From: CBDCDJ01 sp965215355
Lineage (GTDB): Bacteria > Deinococcota > Deinococci > Deinococcales > Trueperaceae
Direction of reading: 5' to 3'
Assembly (NCBI GenBank): GCA_965215355.1
Contig: CBDCDJ010000007.1
Span: 186,001 to 250,000, forward strand
Length of the DNA stretch: 64,000 bases
The notes below the pieces were generated by a model. It searched no databases, had not been told where the DNA came from, and worked only from the letters and a program-made list of their open reading frames with translations. Position 1 is the stretch's first letter. Each line of letters starts with the position of its first letter. Positions 50,376 to 59,067 of this stretch are shown here, in pieces. A program made the translations under genes and the position numbers.

Positions 50376-51337
50376 TGGCCTACGTCAGTATTCCGAAAGT
50401 CGAGGACACGGGCGGCGTGTTCGTCATCGACTCTCGGCACATGGGCAACGAAGGCACGGTGGCGGTGTTTCTGGTGCCGGGCGAGGGTCGCAAGTTCTCG
50501 CTCGTCGAGACGGGTCCGGCTTCGACCTTGGGGGCTGTGAAAGCGGGTGTCGCCGAGGCGGGCTTCGACCTGGGGGACTTAGAAAATATCCTCGTCACCC
50601 ACATTCACTTAGACCACGCGGGCGCGGCGGGCGCGCTCGCTGCAAAAACCGGCGCGACGGTTTACGTTCACGAAATAGGCGCACCCCACCTCATCGACCC
50701 GAGCCGACTCATGGCGAGCGCCACACGCATTTACGGCGACCAAATGGACACCCTCTGGGGACCGATGACGGCCATCCCCGAGGCGCAAATCAAACCCCTG
50801 CAAGGCGGCGAGACCTTGAAACTCGGCGGGCACGTGTTCGAGGTCATCTACACGCCGGGCCACGCCTCGCACCACGTGGCTTACTTGCTGAACGAGGACG
50901 CCCTTTTTACCGGCGACGCCGCCGCGATTCACTTAAAAGGTTCCAGCGTCGTTCGCCCCGCCCTGCCGCCGCCCGAAGTTGACTTAGAAACCTGGCGCGA
51001 AAGCGCGGAGACGATGCTTGCCGCCAAACCCAAACGCCTTATGCTGACCCACTTTGGCGAGGTTACCGACCCTGAGACCCACCTGCGCCGCGTGCCGGAG
51101 CGCAATGGCGCTTGGGCCGAGGTGATTTTGGAAGGAATGCAGGCGGGCGAAGACGACGAAGCCCTCGTCGAACGCATCGCCGAGTACGGCAACGCCGAAC
51201 TGAAAGCCGACGATGCTCAGCCGGAAGTGGTCGCGCGCCACCAACTCACCAGCAACTACGCGATGACCGTGCTGGGCGTGACGCGCTACTGGCGCAAGCA
51301 TCATCCGGAGAAGCTCGAGGGTGGAAGTTCAGGGTGA
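50375..51337 (+). CDS. Metallo-beta-lactamase-fold hydrolase
   Basis: A 320-residue hydrolase with a binuclear metal site: HIHLDHAG (H-x-H-x-D-H) near residue 74-81, a His in YTPGHASHHVAY, the bridging Asp in LFTGDAA, and a final His in LMLTHFGEV. The layout matches glyoxalase II-like or SoxH/lactonase-type members of the superfamily. The C-terminal 80 residues (NGAWAEVILEGMQ, YAMTVLGVTRYWRKHHPE) form a helical extension seen in MBL proteins of this subgroup. Substrate unknown. It is translated together with the FAH-family enzyme. Confidence 0.85.
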   Translation: MAYVSIPKVEDTGGVFVIDSRHMGNEGTVAVFLVPGEGRKFSLVETGPASTLGAVKAGVAEAGFDLGDLENILVTHIHLDHAGAAGALAAKTGATVYVHEIGAPHLIDPSRLMASATRIYGDQMDTLWGPMTAIPEAQIKPLQGGETLKLGGHVFEVIYTPGHASHHVAYLLNEDALFTGDAAAIHLKGSSVVRPALPPPEVDLETWRESAETMLAAKPKRLMLTHFGEVTDPETHLRRVPERNGAWAEVILEGMQAGEDDEALVERIAEYGNAELKADDAQPEVVARHQLTSNYAMTVLGVTRYWRKHHPEKLEGGSSG

Positions 51338-51534
51338 GGCGCGGCTCGAGCCTTTCCAACATCCCTGTCGCCGTCGCAACCGCCGAACGAATGGGAGCAC
51401 CGTAAACAGCCGTTTCTCACCTTCCTCGCCGGGTTCGTCATGAAGGTGAGAAGAGCTTTGTCGGCAAACTCGGGGGGTCTCGAGCGACGACTGTGAAGCC
51501 TTTACGAAACCTGAGCGAGCGCCGCTGCAGCAGA

Positions 51535-51570
51535 CAGTTTGTTTACACCCGTCAGTTTGTTTACACCCGT
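51535..51570. repeat. 18-base tandem duplication
   Basis: CAGTTTGTTTACACCCGT occurs twice in direct succession (51535-51552 and 51553-51570), followed by CAG. It lies just beyond the stop of the LuxR-type gene, in a 243-base convergent gap. I see no gene in that gap. Confidence 0.8.
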
Positions 51571-51580
51571 CAGAGCTACC

Positions 51581-52645
51581 TCACCCGAGCAGCGCGAGCG
51601 CGACCGCCGCACGGGTCTTGATACCGAGCTTTAGGAGCACTTGCTCCGCGTGTCGCCGGGCGGTGTTTATGCTGATGGTGAGGTGCTCAGCGACTTGCCG
51701 GTCGGTTAGACCTTGCGCCAGCAACCGCGCGACCTCAGCCTGGCGCGCTGTGAGCTTGAAGCGCTCCACGATAACAGCTGGCGCGGGCAACGCAAGGTTC
51801 CGGCGCGTGACGAGCACCAGCGTTCCCCGTTCGAAACCCGTCCCGACGGTCGGTAGCGCCGTCAGCTCGTAGTGCCCATCGGTGCTGGTGAGCTGTCTGC
51901 GGCCTACGACCCGGTCACGAGCCGCCAAAAAGGCTTTCGCCAAGTCGGCGGCGCAGGCGACGAGTTCATGGCCCGAGGGCGTTTCGACCAGGTCGTCAAA
52001 GGCCGGGTTACGGTAGGTTTCACGCGCCGCCTCGTCGAAGGCGACGAGCGGCAGCCCGAAATGCGCGGCTGAGAAAACGGGCGCGGGCGCTGAGTGCAGG
52101 TGGACTTGAGCGCCCGCCGTAAAAGCCGTCAGGGTAAGCTCGAGCAGCCCCAAGCCTTGCTCCCCGTAGAGGGCCGCGTTTTTCGTCTCGAAAGCCGCAC
52201 AGATAGAGACTTCGCCGCCCGGCACAGGCACGGACGGGCCGACGAGGTAGCCGAGTCCCGTCGGTTTGAAGTGCTTGTGGTAGACGGGCGAGTTTTCCAA
52301 CAGCGTGCGGTCGTTTAGGTCGATGTAAACCCCGGCCCCGCGGCGGAGACGCTGATCGACAAACCTCTCTAAGTTGTCGTCCCACGAGGAGTTGTCGCGG
52401 ACTTGCTTGGCCCGGTAGGTCTCGGCAAGAAAGGCGAGGGTTTCCGGGTAGGTGTCCTCGGACTCGAGCACCACCTCGTCGCGGCTCACCTCGAAAAAAA
52501 CGGCGTGGTCGGCCCCCAGCAGCTCTTTCACCGCGCGGTTGCAGGCGCGGCGGTAGGCCGGCGGCGAGACAAAGTCCGGCCTCGAGAGAAAGGTGCGCTG
52601 CGCCCTCGCAACCCTCCTCAACTCCGCCTCGCTGAAGTAAGGCAT
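51581..52645 (-). CDS. LuxR-type transcriptional regulator
   Basis: A 354-residue regulator. The C-terminal LuxR/GerE helix-turn-helix is clear near residues 285-345 (FKLTARQAEVARLLAQGLTD, QVAEHLTISINTARRHAEQV, LGIKTRAAVALALLG). The first 270 residues resemble a GAF/PAS-type sensory region (FFEVSRDEVVLESEDTYPET, YIDLNDRTLLENSPVYHKH), with no receiver domain, membrane span or AHL-binding motif that I recognise. ATG 52645 has GAGGAGGG upstream; an in-frame GTG 33 bases further up is less likely. The ligand is unknown. The promoter carries a palindrome that could be its own operator. Confidence 0.85.
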   Translation of the reverse strand: MPYFSEAELRRVARAQRTFLSRPDFVSPPAYRRACNRAVKELLGADHAVFFEVSRDEVVLESEDTYPETLAFLAETYRAKQVRDNSSWDDNLERFVDQRLRRGAGVYIDLNDRTLLENSPVYHKHFKPTGLGYLVGPSVPVPGGEVSICAAFETKNAALYGEQGLGLLELTLTAFTAGAQVHLHSAPAPVFSAAHFGLPLVAFDEAARETYRNPAFDDLVETPSGHELVACAADLAKAFLAARDRVVGRRQLTSTDGHYELTALPTVGTGFERGTLVLVTRRNLALPAPAVIVERFKLTARQAEVARLLAQGLTDRQVAEHLTISINTARRHAEQVLLKLGIKTRAAVALALLG

Positions 52646-52682
52646 GACCCGTCCCTCCTCTTTATGAGCAGCCCCCACTTCA

Positions 52683-52713
52683 AGTATAGGGCAAATGCCC
52701 TATGGCACGTCAA
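52683..52713 (-). promoter_or_regulatory. LuxR-gene promoter with palindrome in a 19-base spacer
   Basis: Minus strand: TTGACG at 52708-52713, TATACT at 52683-52688, spacer 19 bases. The perfect dyad ATAGGGC-AAAT-GCCCTAT (52686-52703) fills the spacer and touches the -10 box. The long spacer with a dyad inside is the layout used by MerR-type activators; a simple repressor site is the alternative. Confidence 0.5.
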
Positions 52714-53153
52714 TCCTTACCTGAAGTAACTTGGGCCTATCTGGTCGATGAGAAAAGTGTGACAGGAGGGGTTGTGGGAGGAGGGGTCGATGTACCGATG
52801 GCCGTAACGAAGACGGCAGACCGCACACGCGTGTCGTGAGCTGAAAAACGGCGGACGGTCACGAACCGGTCGTGCAGCTCGAAAAGCGTTACCCAGTCAG
52901 CATCTCGTCACTTTGACGGCAGCCGAGCACAAACTGCGCCCTAGGCGTGGGCACGACGGCGTTCCGCGCACAGGGCCGAACGGCTTTCAGTGCCAGGTAA
53001 CTTTTTAGCGCCGACCTTACGCCGGTCGGTTCCGATAATCCTCGAACGCTTTTTCGCCGCGCTTCGGTTCACTGACGGTCTTGCCGACAGGACTATCCAC
53101 CCGACTGACAATCGACTTTAATTCACTTCAAACCACAGCTTAGGAGCTACCCG
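52714..53153. other. Intergenic region of 440 bases between the LuxR gene and the secreted-protein cluster
   Basis: No frame here looks coding. It is purine-rich at its start (GAGGAGGGG runs near 52760-52785) and ends with the leader of the next gene: CTGACA, TTTAAT and TAGGAG lie within the last 50 bases before ATG 53154. I see no RNA gene, repeat or terminator that I can defend. Confidence 0.4.
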
Positions 53154-55712
53154 ATGAGATTGAGTGTTGTAAAAAGCATCATCGCTTCGACCTTACTTTT
53201 GTTCGTCGTCGCCTGCAACGGGGGCGGGCAACCCGGCGACACGCCGCCCAACGGTACCCTTTCGACGACCGAGCCGTTTGCCGGCCCCGACGGAGTGACC
53301 ATCACCGCGCCCGAAGGTTCGCTAACTAACACCGTGACTCTAACGCTCGTCACCGCTGCTTTAGAGGTTCCGCTTCCCGAGGAAGTAAAGGCGCTCTCAA
53401 AGAGCTATCAACTCAGCGGGGAAGCGTGGATACGTGCGCCGGACGGCAAAAGCTTCGTGCTCTCGTTGCCCGTACCCAAAGGGGTTGACCCCGCCCGGCT
53501 CCGCGTCGCTTCTTACGTTGCGGACGAGCACGACCCGGACGCGAAGTTCTGGCACTACACCTATGGTCGCTTCGACGAAACCGAGAGCCGCTACCTCGTC
53601 GTCATGCCGAACCTGCCGAAAGACCCGGTGCAGTTCATCTTGGTCGAAGGCCCACCCCTTATAACTACAAGTGAAAGTTTCAGCGCGCAGGCGGTCGGTG
53701 TGAGCGCCGACTGCTCCGGAAAATATTGTACAGAGGGCGTGATGCGCGAGGCAGAGAAAGCGTTTCAAAAGGCGTATGACGATTACACCGGCATGGGCTT
53801 TGAAAAACCGGAACTGGACACGGAATGGTTCAGCGATAAGTACACAGTACACCTCGAGTCATTAGGTGAAGGTGGCTGTACAGTCGAGCCCAACGGGACA
53901 CAATCGAAAAGCGGCTATTACGAGCCGTTCTGGGAAGACCTGTTTATCTGCTTGGACGAACACGGCTTCACTGACGCGCGTGAAGAGACGCTCCGGCATG
54001 AATACTTCCACGCCACTCAGTACGCCTACGACGGCGTGACAATCGGAACTGCTTGGAAATACTTCAAGGAAGGTACTGCGACTGTCGCCGAAAGTTCTAC
54101 GGCAAACGGCATGGTTCGGGACACCTCTAGAACCGTAATGCCGGTGGATGTCAGTCTACTGAGTCAAGCTCAAAAGGTGACGCCTTACCGAACCCAAGAT
54201 TTCTGGTTCTACCTAGAACATCTTGTTGCCCCCGGTGCGGGACTCGACTACCTCACCAAGTTTATGGACAACGGCATCGACACCTTGAGCGTGTCGCAAA
54301 CCATAGCCTCTTACAACAAACCCGGACTGCGAAACCTCAAGGACGCTTACTGGAGTTGGGCCAAAAACCAGGCGATGGAAAAGACGCTCGACCTGGGTGA
54401 CGGCATTTTGGGATTGCCCTGTATGCCCAATGATAAAGTTGTTACGCAGCTCAGGTCGGACTCGTTCGACGCCCGCATCAAAGATGCGGACAGAAAGAGG
54501 CTGTTTAATGAGACGCTTGAGCCGCTCGAGTCGCGCGTCTTCAAGTTTAATTTCAAACCCGGCGTCAACGCCTACACCGCGAGGCTAAACGTTGGTGGCT
54601 TCGGCGACAGGCGGATTCGCGTCAAGTATTACGACGCTTCCGACTGTAGCGGGATAGAAAACGTGAGCGCTAGCTATCAGGTCAACGCCGCAGCGAAAGA
54701 GGTCTACGCGCTCGTCTCGAACACCGATTTCGCTAAAAACGCTTCGTTCGCGCTCGAGCGCACCGTAAGTTTTAATGACCTAGAACTCAATATCGTTGAG
54801 CCCTCTAAGCGTCAATACCGCGAATCCGACAAAATTCCGCTTATGGCGCAAATACCTAACGGAGACGCTGACGCCTTTTTAGTTCGTTGGTTTTATAAAG
54901 AAGGCACAACGCAAATAGGTCTCGGCGAAACGCGGAGTGGCGAGACGAAAGAGGTTACGCTCTGCGACGGAACCTACACCATCGAAGCGCAGGTTATCGC
55001 ACCCGGCGACGGGGTTGGCGGCGCGACGGGCAGCCGGACAATCTCAGTAACCGACGAGGGGCAAGCCTCGCCCCCCGCAGTTTGCGCCCCGTCGGTGACG
55101 ATTACCAGCCCGATAGAGAGCTCTACCTCCGCGCTAGGCTCCCCTATCCGTTTTGAGGCCGACATAGACGACGATAAAGACGATATCGACATACCGCTGT
55201 ACCCCGTCTTGTGGCGCTTGGGCGGCGCTAACGGTTCGATTATCGCCCGCGACACGTTGACGTTCTCGAGCGCCAAGTTCGCAGTCGGCACCCATAAGGT
55301 TCACGTGAGCTACGGAAGTGCAAGCGACGAAATCACCTTCAGCGTCGTCGACACGAGCAACACCGCCCCCGAGGTCAGGATCGTTTCGCCCGTGGCCGGT
55401 GACACGTACACCTGGTACAACAACGGCGCGGTCGTCCACAACCAGTACGTCTTGTACGTGCCTCTCTCGGTCAACGTTACCGACGCCGAAGACGGCACCC
55501 TGCCGGGTGAGTCCATCCGGTGGCAGTACCGAATTCCCGATAGAGATGAGCCTGACTGGACGGATTACGGTAGCGGCTCGTACTTCGTTGCAGAGTTTTA
55601 CATGTGGAACGACACCTACCAGATGGAGTTCCGTGTCATCGCCACCGACGCCGGCGGTTTGTCGACCGTCTCGGATTCGGTGACGATTACGGTGGTCGGA
55701 CCGCCCAGCTAA
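53154..55712 (+). CDS. Lipoprotein, putative zinc metallopeptidase with Ig/PKD-like domains
   Basis: An 852-residue surface lipoprotein: signal peptide with lipobox LFVVA-C21. Residues about 40-170 form a beta domain (ITAPEGSLTNTVTLTLVTA). The middle has H282-E283-Y-F-H286 (LRHEYFHATQYAYDG) with E306 in FKEGTATVAES, the HExxH plus downstream Glu expected of a gluzincin-type zinc peptidase. The C-terminal third has repeated Ig/PKD-like domains (PSVTITSPIESSTS, PEVRIVSPVAGDTY). Substrate unknown. Cysteine pairs in the catalytic half could form disulfides. First gene of a four-gene secreted cluster; CTCGAG is rarer here than in the flanking genes. Confidence 0.75.
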   Translation: MRLSVVKSIIASTLLLFVVACNGGGQPGDTPPNGTLSTTEPFAGPDGVTITAPEGSLTNTVTLTLVTAALEVPLPEEVKALSKSYQLSGEAWIRAPDGKSFVLSLPVPKGVDPARLRVASYVADEHDPDAKFWHYTYGRFDETESRYLVVMPNLPKDPVQFILVEGPPLITTSESFSAQAVGVSADCSGKYCTEGVMREAEKAFQKAYDDYTGMGFEKPELDTEWFSDKYTVHLESLGEGGCTVEPNGTQSKSGYYEPFWEDLFICLDEHGFTDAREETLRHEYFHATQYAYDGVTIGTAWKYFKEGTATVAESSTANGMVRDTSRTVMPVDVSLLSQAQKVTPYRTQDFWFYLEHLVAPGAGLDYLTKFMDNGIDTLSVSQTIASYNKPGLRNLKDAYWSWAKNQAMEKTLDLGDGILGLPCMPNDKVVTQLRSDSFDARIKDADRKRLFNETLEPLESRVFKFNFKPGVNAYTARLNVGGFGDRRIRVKYYDASDCSGIENVSASYQVNAAAKEVYALVSNTDFAKNASFALERTVSFNDLELNIVEPSKRQYRESDKIPLMAQIPNGDADAFLVRWFYKEGTTQIGLGETRSGETKEVTLCDGTYTIEAQVIAPGDGVGGATGSRTISVTDEGQASPPAVCAPSVTITSPIESSTSALGSPIRFEADIDDDKDDIDIPLYPVLWRLGGANGSIIARDTLTFSSAKFAVGTHKVHVSYGSASDEITFSVVDTSNTAPEVRIVSPVAGDTYTWYNNGAVVHNQYVLYVPLSVNVTDAEDGTLPGESIRWQYRIPDRDEPDWTDYGSGSYFVAEFYMWNDTYQMEFRVIATDAGGLSTVSDSVTITVVGPPS

Positions 55713-55721
55713 GAACCTCCC

Positions 55722-55753
55722 GGTCAAGGTTTGACAACACTCAAACCTTGACC
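55722..55753. terminator. 12-base-pair hairpin after the metallopeptidase gene
   Basis: GGTCAAGGTTTG (55722-55733) pairs perfectly with CAAACCTTGACC (55742-55753) around an 8-base loop, starting 10 bases after the stop. There is no U-tract, so it may stabilise or punctuate the message rather than end it. Confidence 0.5.
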
Positions 55754-55950
55754 CCGACCAAGCAAGAGCGAACGTGTATCTCACGCTGAAAGGGTGAGGG
55801 TAGAGCGAGGCGGAAACCTCATGGAAGTGGGGGATACCTAGGTCGTTCTCAAGAAATCGACTTCACCAGCCAGGGTTCAAAGGGCCTTCGGGCAGAGGCG
55901 AGTCTACCTCTGCAACAGAAAAGGAAATGAACGCGTTTGAGGCCAAGCTC

Positions 55951-55980
55951 GAGCGGGTCGGGGCTCACCCCCGCCCGCTC
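55951..55980. terminator. GC-rich hairpin just before the first beta-helix gene
   Basis: GAGCGGG-T-CGGGG pairs with CCCCG-CCCGCTC with a single bulge and a 5-base loop, ending 17 bases before the ATG at 55998 and directly before the AAAGGA ribosome site. The 285-base gap 55713-55997 holds this and the hairpin at 55722 and no gene that I can see. Confidence 0.5.
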
Positions 55981-55997
55981 AGAGAAAGGAAACACGC

Positions 55998-57440
55998 ATG
56001 TTTAGAGTCCTACTGCCATGCTTTTTCGTGATGCTGAGCGCGCCGAGCCTCGGCTACACCCAAGCCTTTTGTCTGCAGGAGCTTTCGGTCGAGAAGGTGG
56101 GCGAGCTGACGCTGAACTTAGACGGGGAGGAGGCGGTGCTCGAGCTGGGCGGTCAAGCCTTCTTAAAGCTCGACGGGGCCAAACTGACCCTGCTCGACCT
56201 GAGCGTCATAGGTGGCGCGACGGTGCTCGACCTGGATATTGACAGCGAACTCGTCATGCGTGACGTGAGGTGCATAACGAGTGACGTCTGCGTGTCTTCG
56301 TTGGGAGGCCGCGTGACCGCGCAAGACTCGGCTTTCGCCGGCAAGGGGGTGGGCAGCGGTGTGAACGTGGCCTTTGGTGAGCAGGTCGGCGGCGACGTCA
56401 ACCTGACGGGCTGCGACATCAGCGGCTTCGAGTACGGCGTTTCTATACTTGGTGCCAAACTCAACCTGGTGGACTCGGTCATAAACGACAACGTGACGGG
56501 GCTGAACCTGTACATCGTCCAAGACCCCAGGTCGGCGTTCGTCTCCGGAAGCACGTTTAACAACAACGGCACCGGCATAAAAACCTACCGCAGCCTGTTC
56601 ACAGTTCAGGACTCGAGCGTTACCTACAGCGCTACCTACGGCCTCGACCTGGAGAGTGTGCGCCGCGACAGCGACTTGCAAAAGGTCACGGTGGCGGGCA
56701 GCGGCCTCAGCAACATCAGGGTTGATGGCGGCGTTATCACCATGCGGGAGGTTATCTCGAAAGACTCAGGGCGTGACAACACCGAGGACACCTGGGACAA
56801 AGCCGGCCTGTACCTGCTCGGCAACATGCGCGCCGTCGTCGAAGACAGCACCTTCGGCCCAAACCCCTATGGCGTTGTCGTGTTGGAAAGCGTCAGCGCG
56901 GACCTGCGCAACGTGACCTCGAGCCAGGCGGTGAATATGGCGTTGCTCGCTAGAACCACGGGGACGGTCACCCTCGAGGGCGGCAGCTACGCCCAGAGCG
57001 CCATAGGGGTTTACGCTGACGGCGGCACCACGCTCACGGCTTTGGGCGGGATGAGGAGCACCGCCAACGGGTCTGGCATCGTCTTTTCGGGCGAATCGCT
57101 CAGGTTCCGGGGCGTTACGCTGGAGAACAGTCAAAAGAACAACCTCCACCTCTCAGGCAGTCCGCTTGTCCTGGATTTGGGCACGGCGTCCGACCCCGGC
57201 GGCAACACTTTCCGCAACGCCGACGGGACCGACTGGGCCGTCCAGGATGCCCGCCGGGGGAACGCCAGCTCTCCCGTTCTCTACCTTTACGGCAACACGT
57301 TCGTTACGAAACGGGGCAACGGTACCGAGCCGAGCGACGCAAGCCAGGTTTGCGGCCCCGACTACCGTTATGCTGGCTCCCAAGCCGCGGCACCCTTGGC
57401 TTTCCTTAACATTCAGAACGGCGTCTGCGCCGAGTTCTAA
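55998..57440 (+). CDS. Secreted right-handed beta-helix protein
   Basis: A 480-residue exported protein with an N-terminal signal peptide (VLLPCFFVMLSAPSLGYTQA) and no lipobox. The rest is built of short repeated coils, for example GADVNLTGC-like turns, VSILGAKLNLVDSVINDNVTG, LLGNMRAVVEDSTFGPN and GVYADGGTTLTALGGMRST, typical of right-handed parallel beta-helices (pectate-lyase-like or NosD/AlgG-like). No catalytic residues can be named, so it may bind polysaccharide or serve as a surface structure. Cysteines at both ends could close the helix. ATG with AAAGGA upstream, second in the cluster. Confidence 0.75.
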   Translation: MFRVLLPCFFVMLSAPSLGYTQAFCLQELSVEKVGELTLNLDGEEAVLELGGQAFLKLDGAKLTLLDLSVIGGATVLDLDIDSELVMRDVRCITSDVCVSSLGGRVTAQDSAFAGKGVGSGVNVAFGEQVGGDVNLTGCDISGFEYGVSILGAKLNLVDSVINDNVTGLNLYIVQDPRSAFVSGSTFNNNGTGIKTYRSLFTVQDSSVTYSATYGLDLESVRRDSDLQKVTVAGSGLSNIRVDGGVITMREVISKDSGRDNTEDTWDKAGLYLLGNMRAVVEDSTFGPNPYGVVVLESVSADLRNVTSSQAVNMALLARTTGTVTLEGGSYAQSAIGVYADGGTTLTALGGMRSTANGSGIVFSGESLRFRGVTLENSQKNNLHLSGSPLVLDLGTASDPGGNTFRNADGTDWAVQDARRGNASSPVLYLYGNTFVTKRGNGTEPSDASQVCGPDYRYAGSQAAAPLAFLNIQNGVCAEF

Positions 57441-57448
57441 ATCCCTCA

Positions 57449-57470
57449 GAGGCGGGAACCTTCCCGCCTC
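57449..57470. terminator. Intercistronic hairpin between the beta-helix genes
   Basis: GAGGCGGGAA (57449-57458) pairs with TTCCCGCCTC (57461-57470), ending 18 bases before the next start codon, with GAAAGGA between. No U-tract. It is the third of four such hairpins in this cluster. Confidence 0.5.
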
Positions 57471-57488
57471 ACCCCGAAAGGAACTACC

Positions 57489-59018
57489 ATGTTTTCAAAA
57501 GCAACAAAGCTCATCAGCTTCGTTACCCTCAACTTTCTCGTCTTGCTCCTGACCGCCGCCTCCTGCGGGGGCCTGGAAGAGGGCGGCGTTCGCTCGGTCA
57601 CCGTCGCGCCGCCCGCGCAGAGCACCTTGGCGGTGGGCGAAACCTTGCAACTGAGCGCGACCGTTCAAGCCGACGGCCCCGTTTCCAGAGAGGTCGTCTG
57701 GCGCTCGAGCGACGAGGCGGTGGCCTCGGTCGACAACAGCGGCCTGGTCACCGGACGCAGCGGCGGTACAGTGACCGTTACGGCGGCGAGCGTGGCGGAC
57801 GCGGCGGTGTCGGACAGCGTCACGCTGAACGTGTCCGCCGCCGTAACATGCCCCGAGCCGCAGGCGTTGACCATCTACGACATCCGACAGGACACGGTCT
57901 GGGCCAACCTTTATGAGCCGATGAACTGCGTCGACTACGTTGCCAAGGACACGTTCGCGTTTACCTACAACATCGAGGTGCGGGCCGGAACCCTGACAAT
58001 AGAGCCGGGCGTCGTGGTGGCGTTCGAGGAGGGGCGCGCGCTTCTTATACGCGATTCGGGCAAACTGGTCGCCGTGGGCACTGCCGACAAGCCCATCATC
58101 CTGACCGGCACGAGTGCGTTCAGAGGGTACTGGGCGGGCCTTGCACTGGGCGGCACCGCGACCGCCGCGCTGGAACACGTGACCGTTGAGTACGGCGGCA
58201 GCCGCGACCTGACCTCGTCCAACTACACCGCGCCCGCAAACCTCGCTGTTGAGGGCGACAACACGCTCACAATGCGTAATAGCACGCTGCGGGAGAGCGC
58301 GGGTTACGGTTTGTTTGTTCACTATGACGCGACCCTTCCCGACTTTAGCAGCAACACCTTGAGCGCGAACGCCCTCGCCCCGGTCTACACCGACGCGCAA
58401 GCGGCCCACTATCTGCTCGCCTCTAGTAGCTACACGGGCAACGGCGACGACAGGGTTTATGTGAGCCCCCAGTACAGTCAGGTCGTCGGGGATGTAAGCT
58501 GGCAGGCCCTCGGCGGTACGCCTTGGCTCGTCCTGGAGACGTCGAGCCGACCCGATTTGACCGTCATAAACGAGAACAAGCTGACGCTCGAGGCGGGGGT
58601 ACAGGTCGAATTCCAAAACGACGTGGGTCTGTCCGTCCTCGAGGGTGGCACCTTGACGACCGCAGGCACCGAAGAAAAGCCCGTCGCTCTAAAGAACGAA
58701 GCGGGCACGGCGTGGCAAGGCGTGTTGGTCTACGACGGCGCGGCCTCGTTCTCGCACACGTCGTTCTCGGGCACCGGCAGCAGCACGATGGCAAGCTCGA
58801 ACAACTGGGACAAAACGGCGAGCATCACCTTGATGACGTTTTTCGGCAACCAGCCTCCCGCCGCGACCGTGTTTTTAGGCGACGGGCTCGCGCACTCGGG
58901 GGCGCAGTACGGGCTCTTGTTCGACGGCGGCGGCGACGTGAAAGCTTCCGGCCCCGGCTGCTCCGCTATGACGCCCATTTTCAGGTTCGACCCCAACGCG
59001 TCCGGGCAGTGCAACTGA
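57489..59018 (+). CDS. Lipoprotein with Big2 domain and beta-helix
   Basis: A 509-residue lipoprotein: signal peptide with lipobox LTAAS-C26. Residues about 35-118 form a bacterial Ig-like group 2 domain (RSVTVAPPAQSTLAVGETLQ, VVWRSSDEAVASVDNSGLVTG, GTVTVTAAS). From about 125 to the end it is a right-handed beta-helix with a duplicated coil: LTIEPGVVVAFEEGRALLI and LVAVGTADKPIILTG near 165-200, and LTLEAGVQVEFQNDVGLSV and LTTAGTEEKPVALKN near 360-400. This duplication indicates an internal repeat of about 195 residues. It is likely displayed at the cell surface for adhesion or polysaccharide contact; no catalytic site is visible. Confidence 0.8.
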   Translation: MFSKATKLISFVTLNFLVLLLTAASCGGLEEGGVRSVTVAPPAQSTLAVGETLQLSATVQADGPVSREVVWRSSDEAVASVDNSGLVTGRSGGTVTVTAASVADAAVSDSVTLNVSAAVTCPEPQALTIYDIRQDTVWANLYEPMNCVDYVAKDTFAFTYNIEVRAGTLTIEPGVVVAFEEGRALLIRDSGKLVAVGTADKPIILTGTSAFRGYWAGLALGGTATAALEHVTVEYGGSRDLTSSNYTAPANLAVEGDNTLTMRNSTLRESAGYGLFVHYDATLPDFSSNTLSANALAPVYTDAQAAHYLLASSSYTGNGDDRVYVSPQYSQVVGDVSWQALGGTPWLVLETSSRPDLTVINENKLTLEAGVQVEFQNDVGLSVLEGGTLTTAGTEEKPVALKNEAGTAWQGVLVYDGAASFSHTSFSGTGSSTMASSNNWDKTASITLMTFFGNQPPAATVFLGDGLAHSGAQYGLLFDGGGDVKASGPGCSAMTPIFRFDPNASGQCN

Positions 59019-59034
59019 AAACCAGTTCGAAAAA

Positions 59035-59052
59035 GGGGGCCGCGCGGCCCCC
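59035..59052. terminator. GC-only palindrome before the small lipoprotein gene
   Basis: GGGGGCCGC followed by GCGGCCCCC is an 18-base perfect palindrome starting 16 bases after the stop and 15 bases before the next ATG. Preceded by AAAA and followed by GTAAGGAG, the ribosome site. Same position as the other hairpins of the cluster. Confidence 0.5.
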
Positions 59053-59067
59053 CGTAAGGAGACCCTG

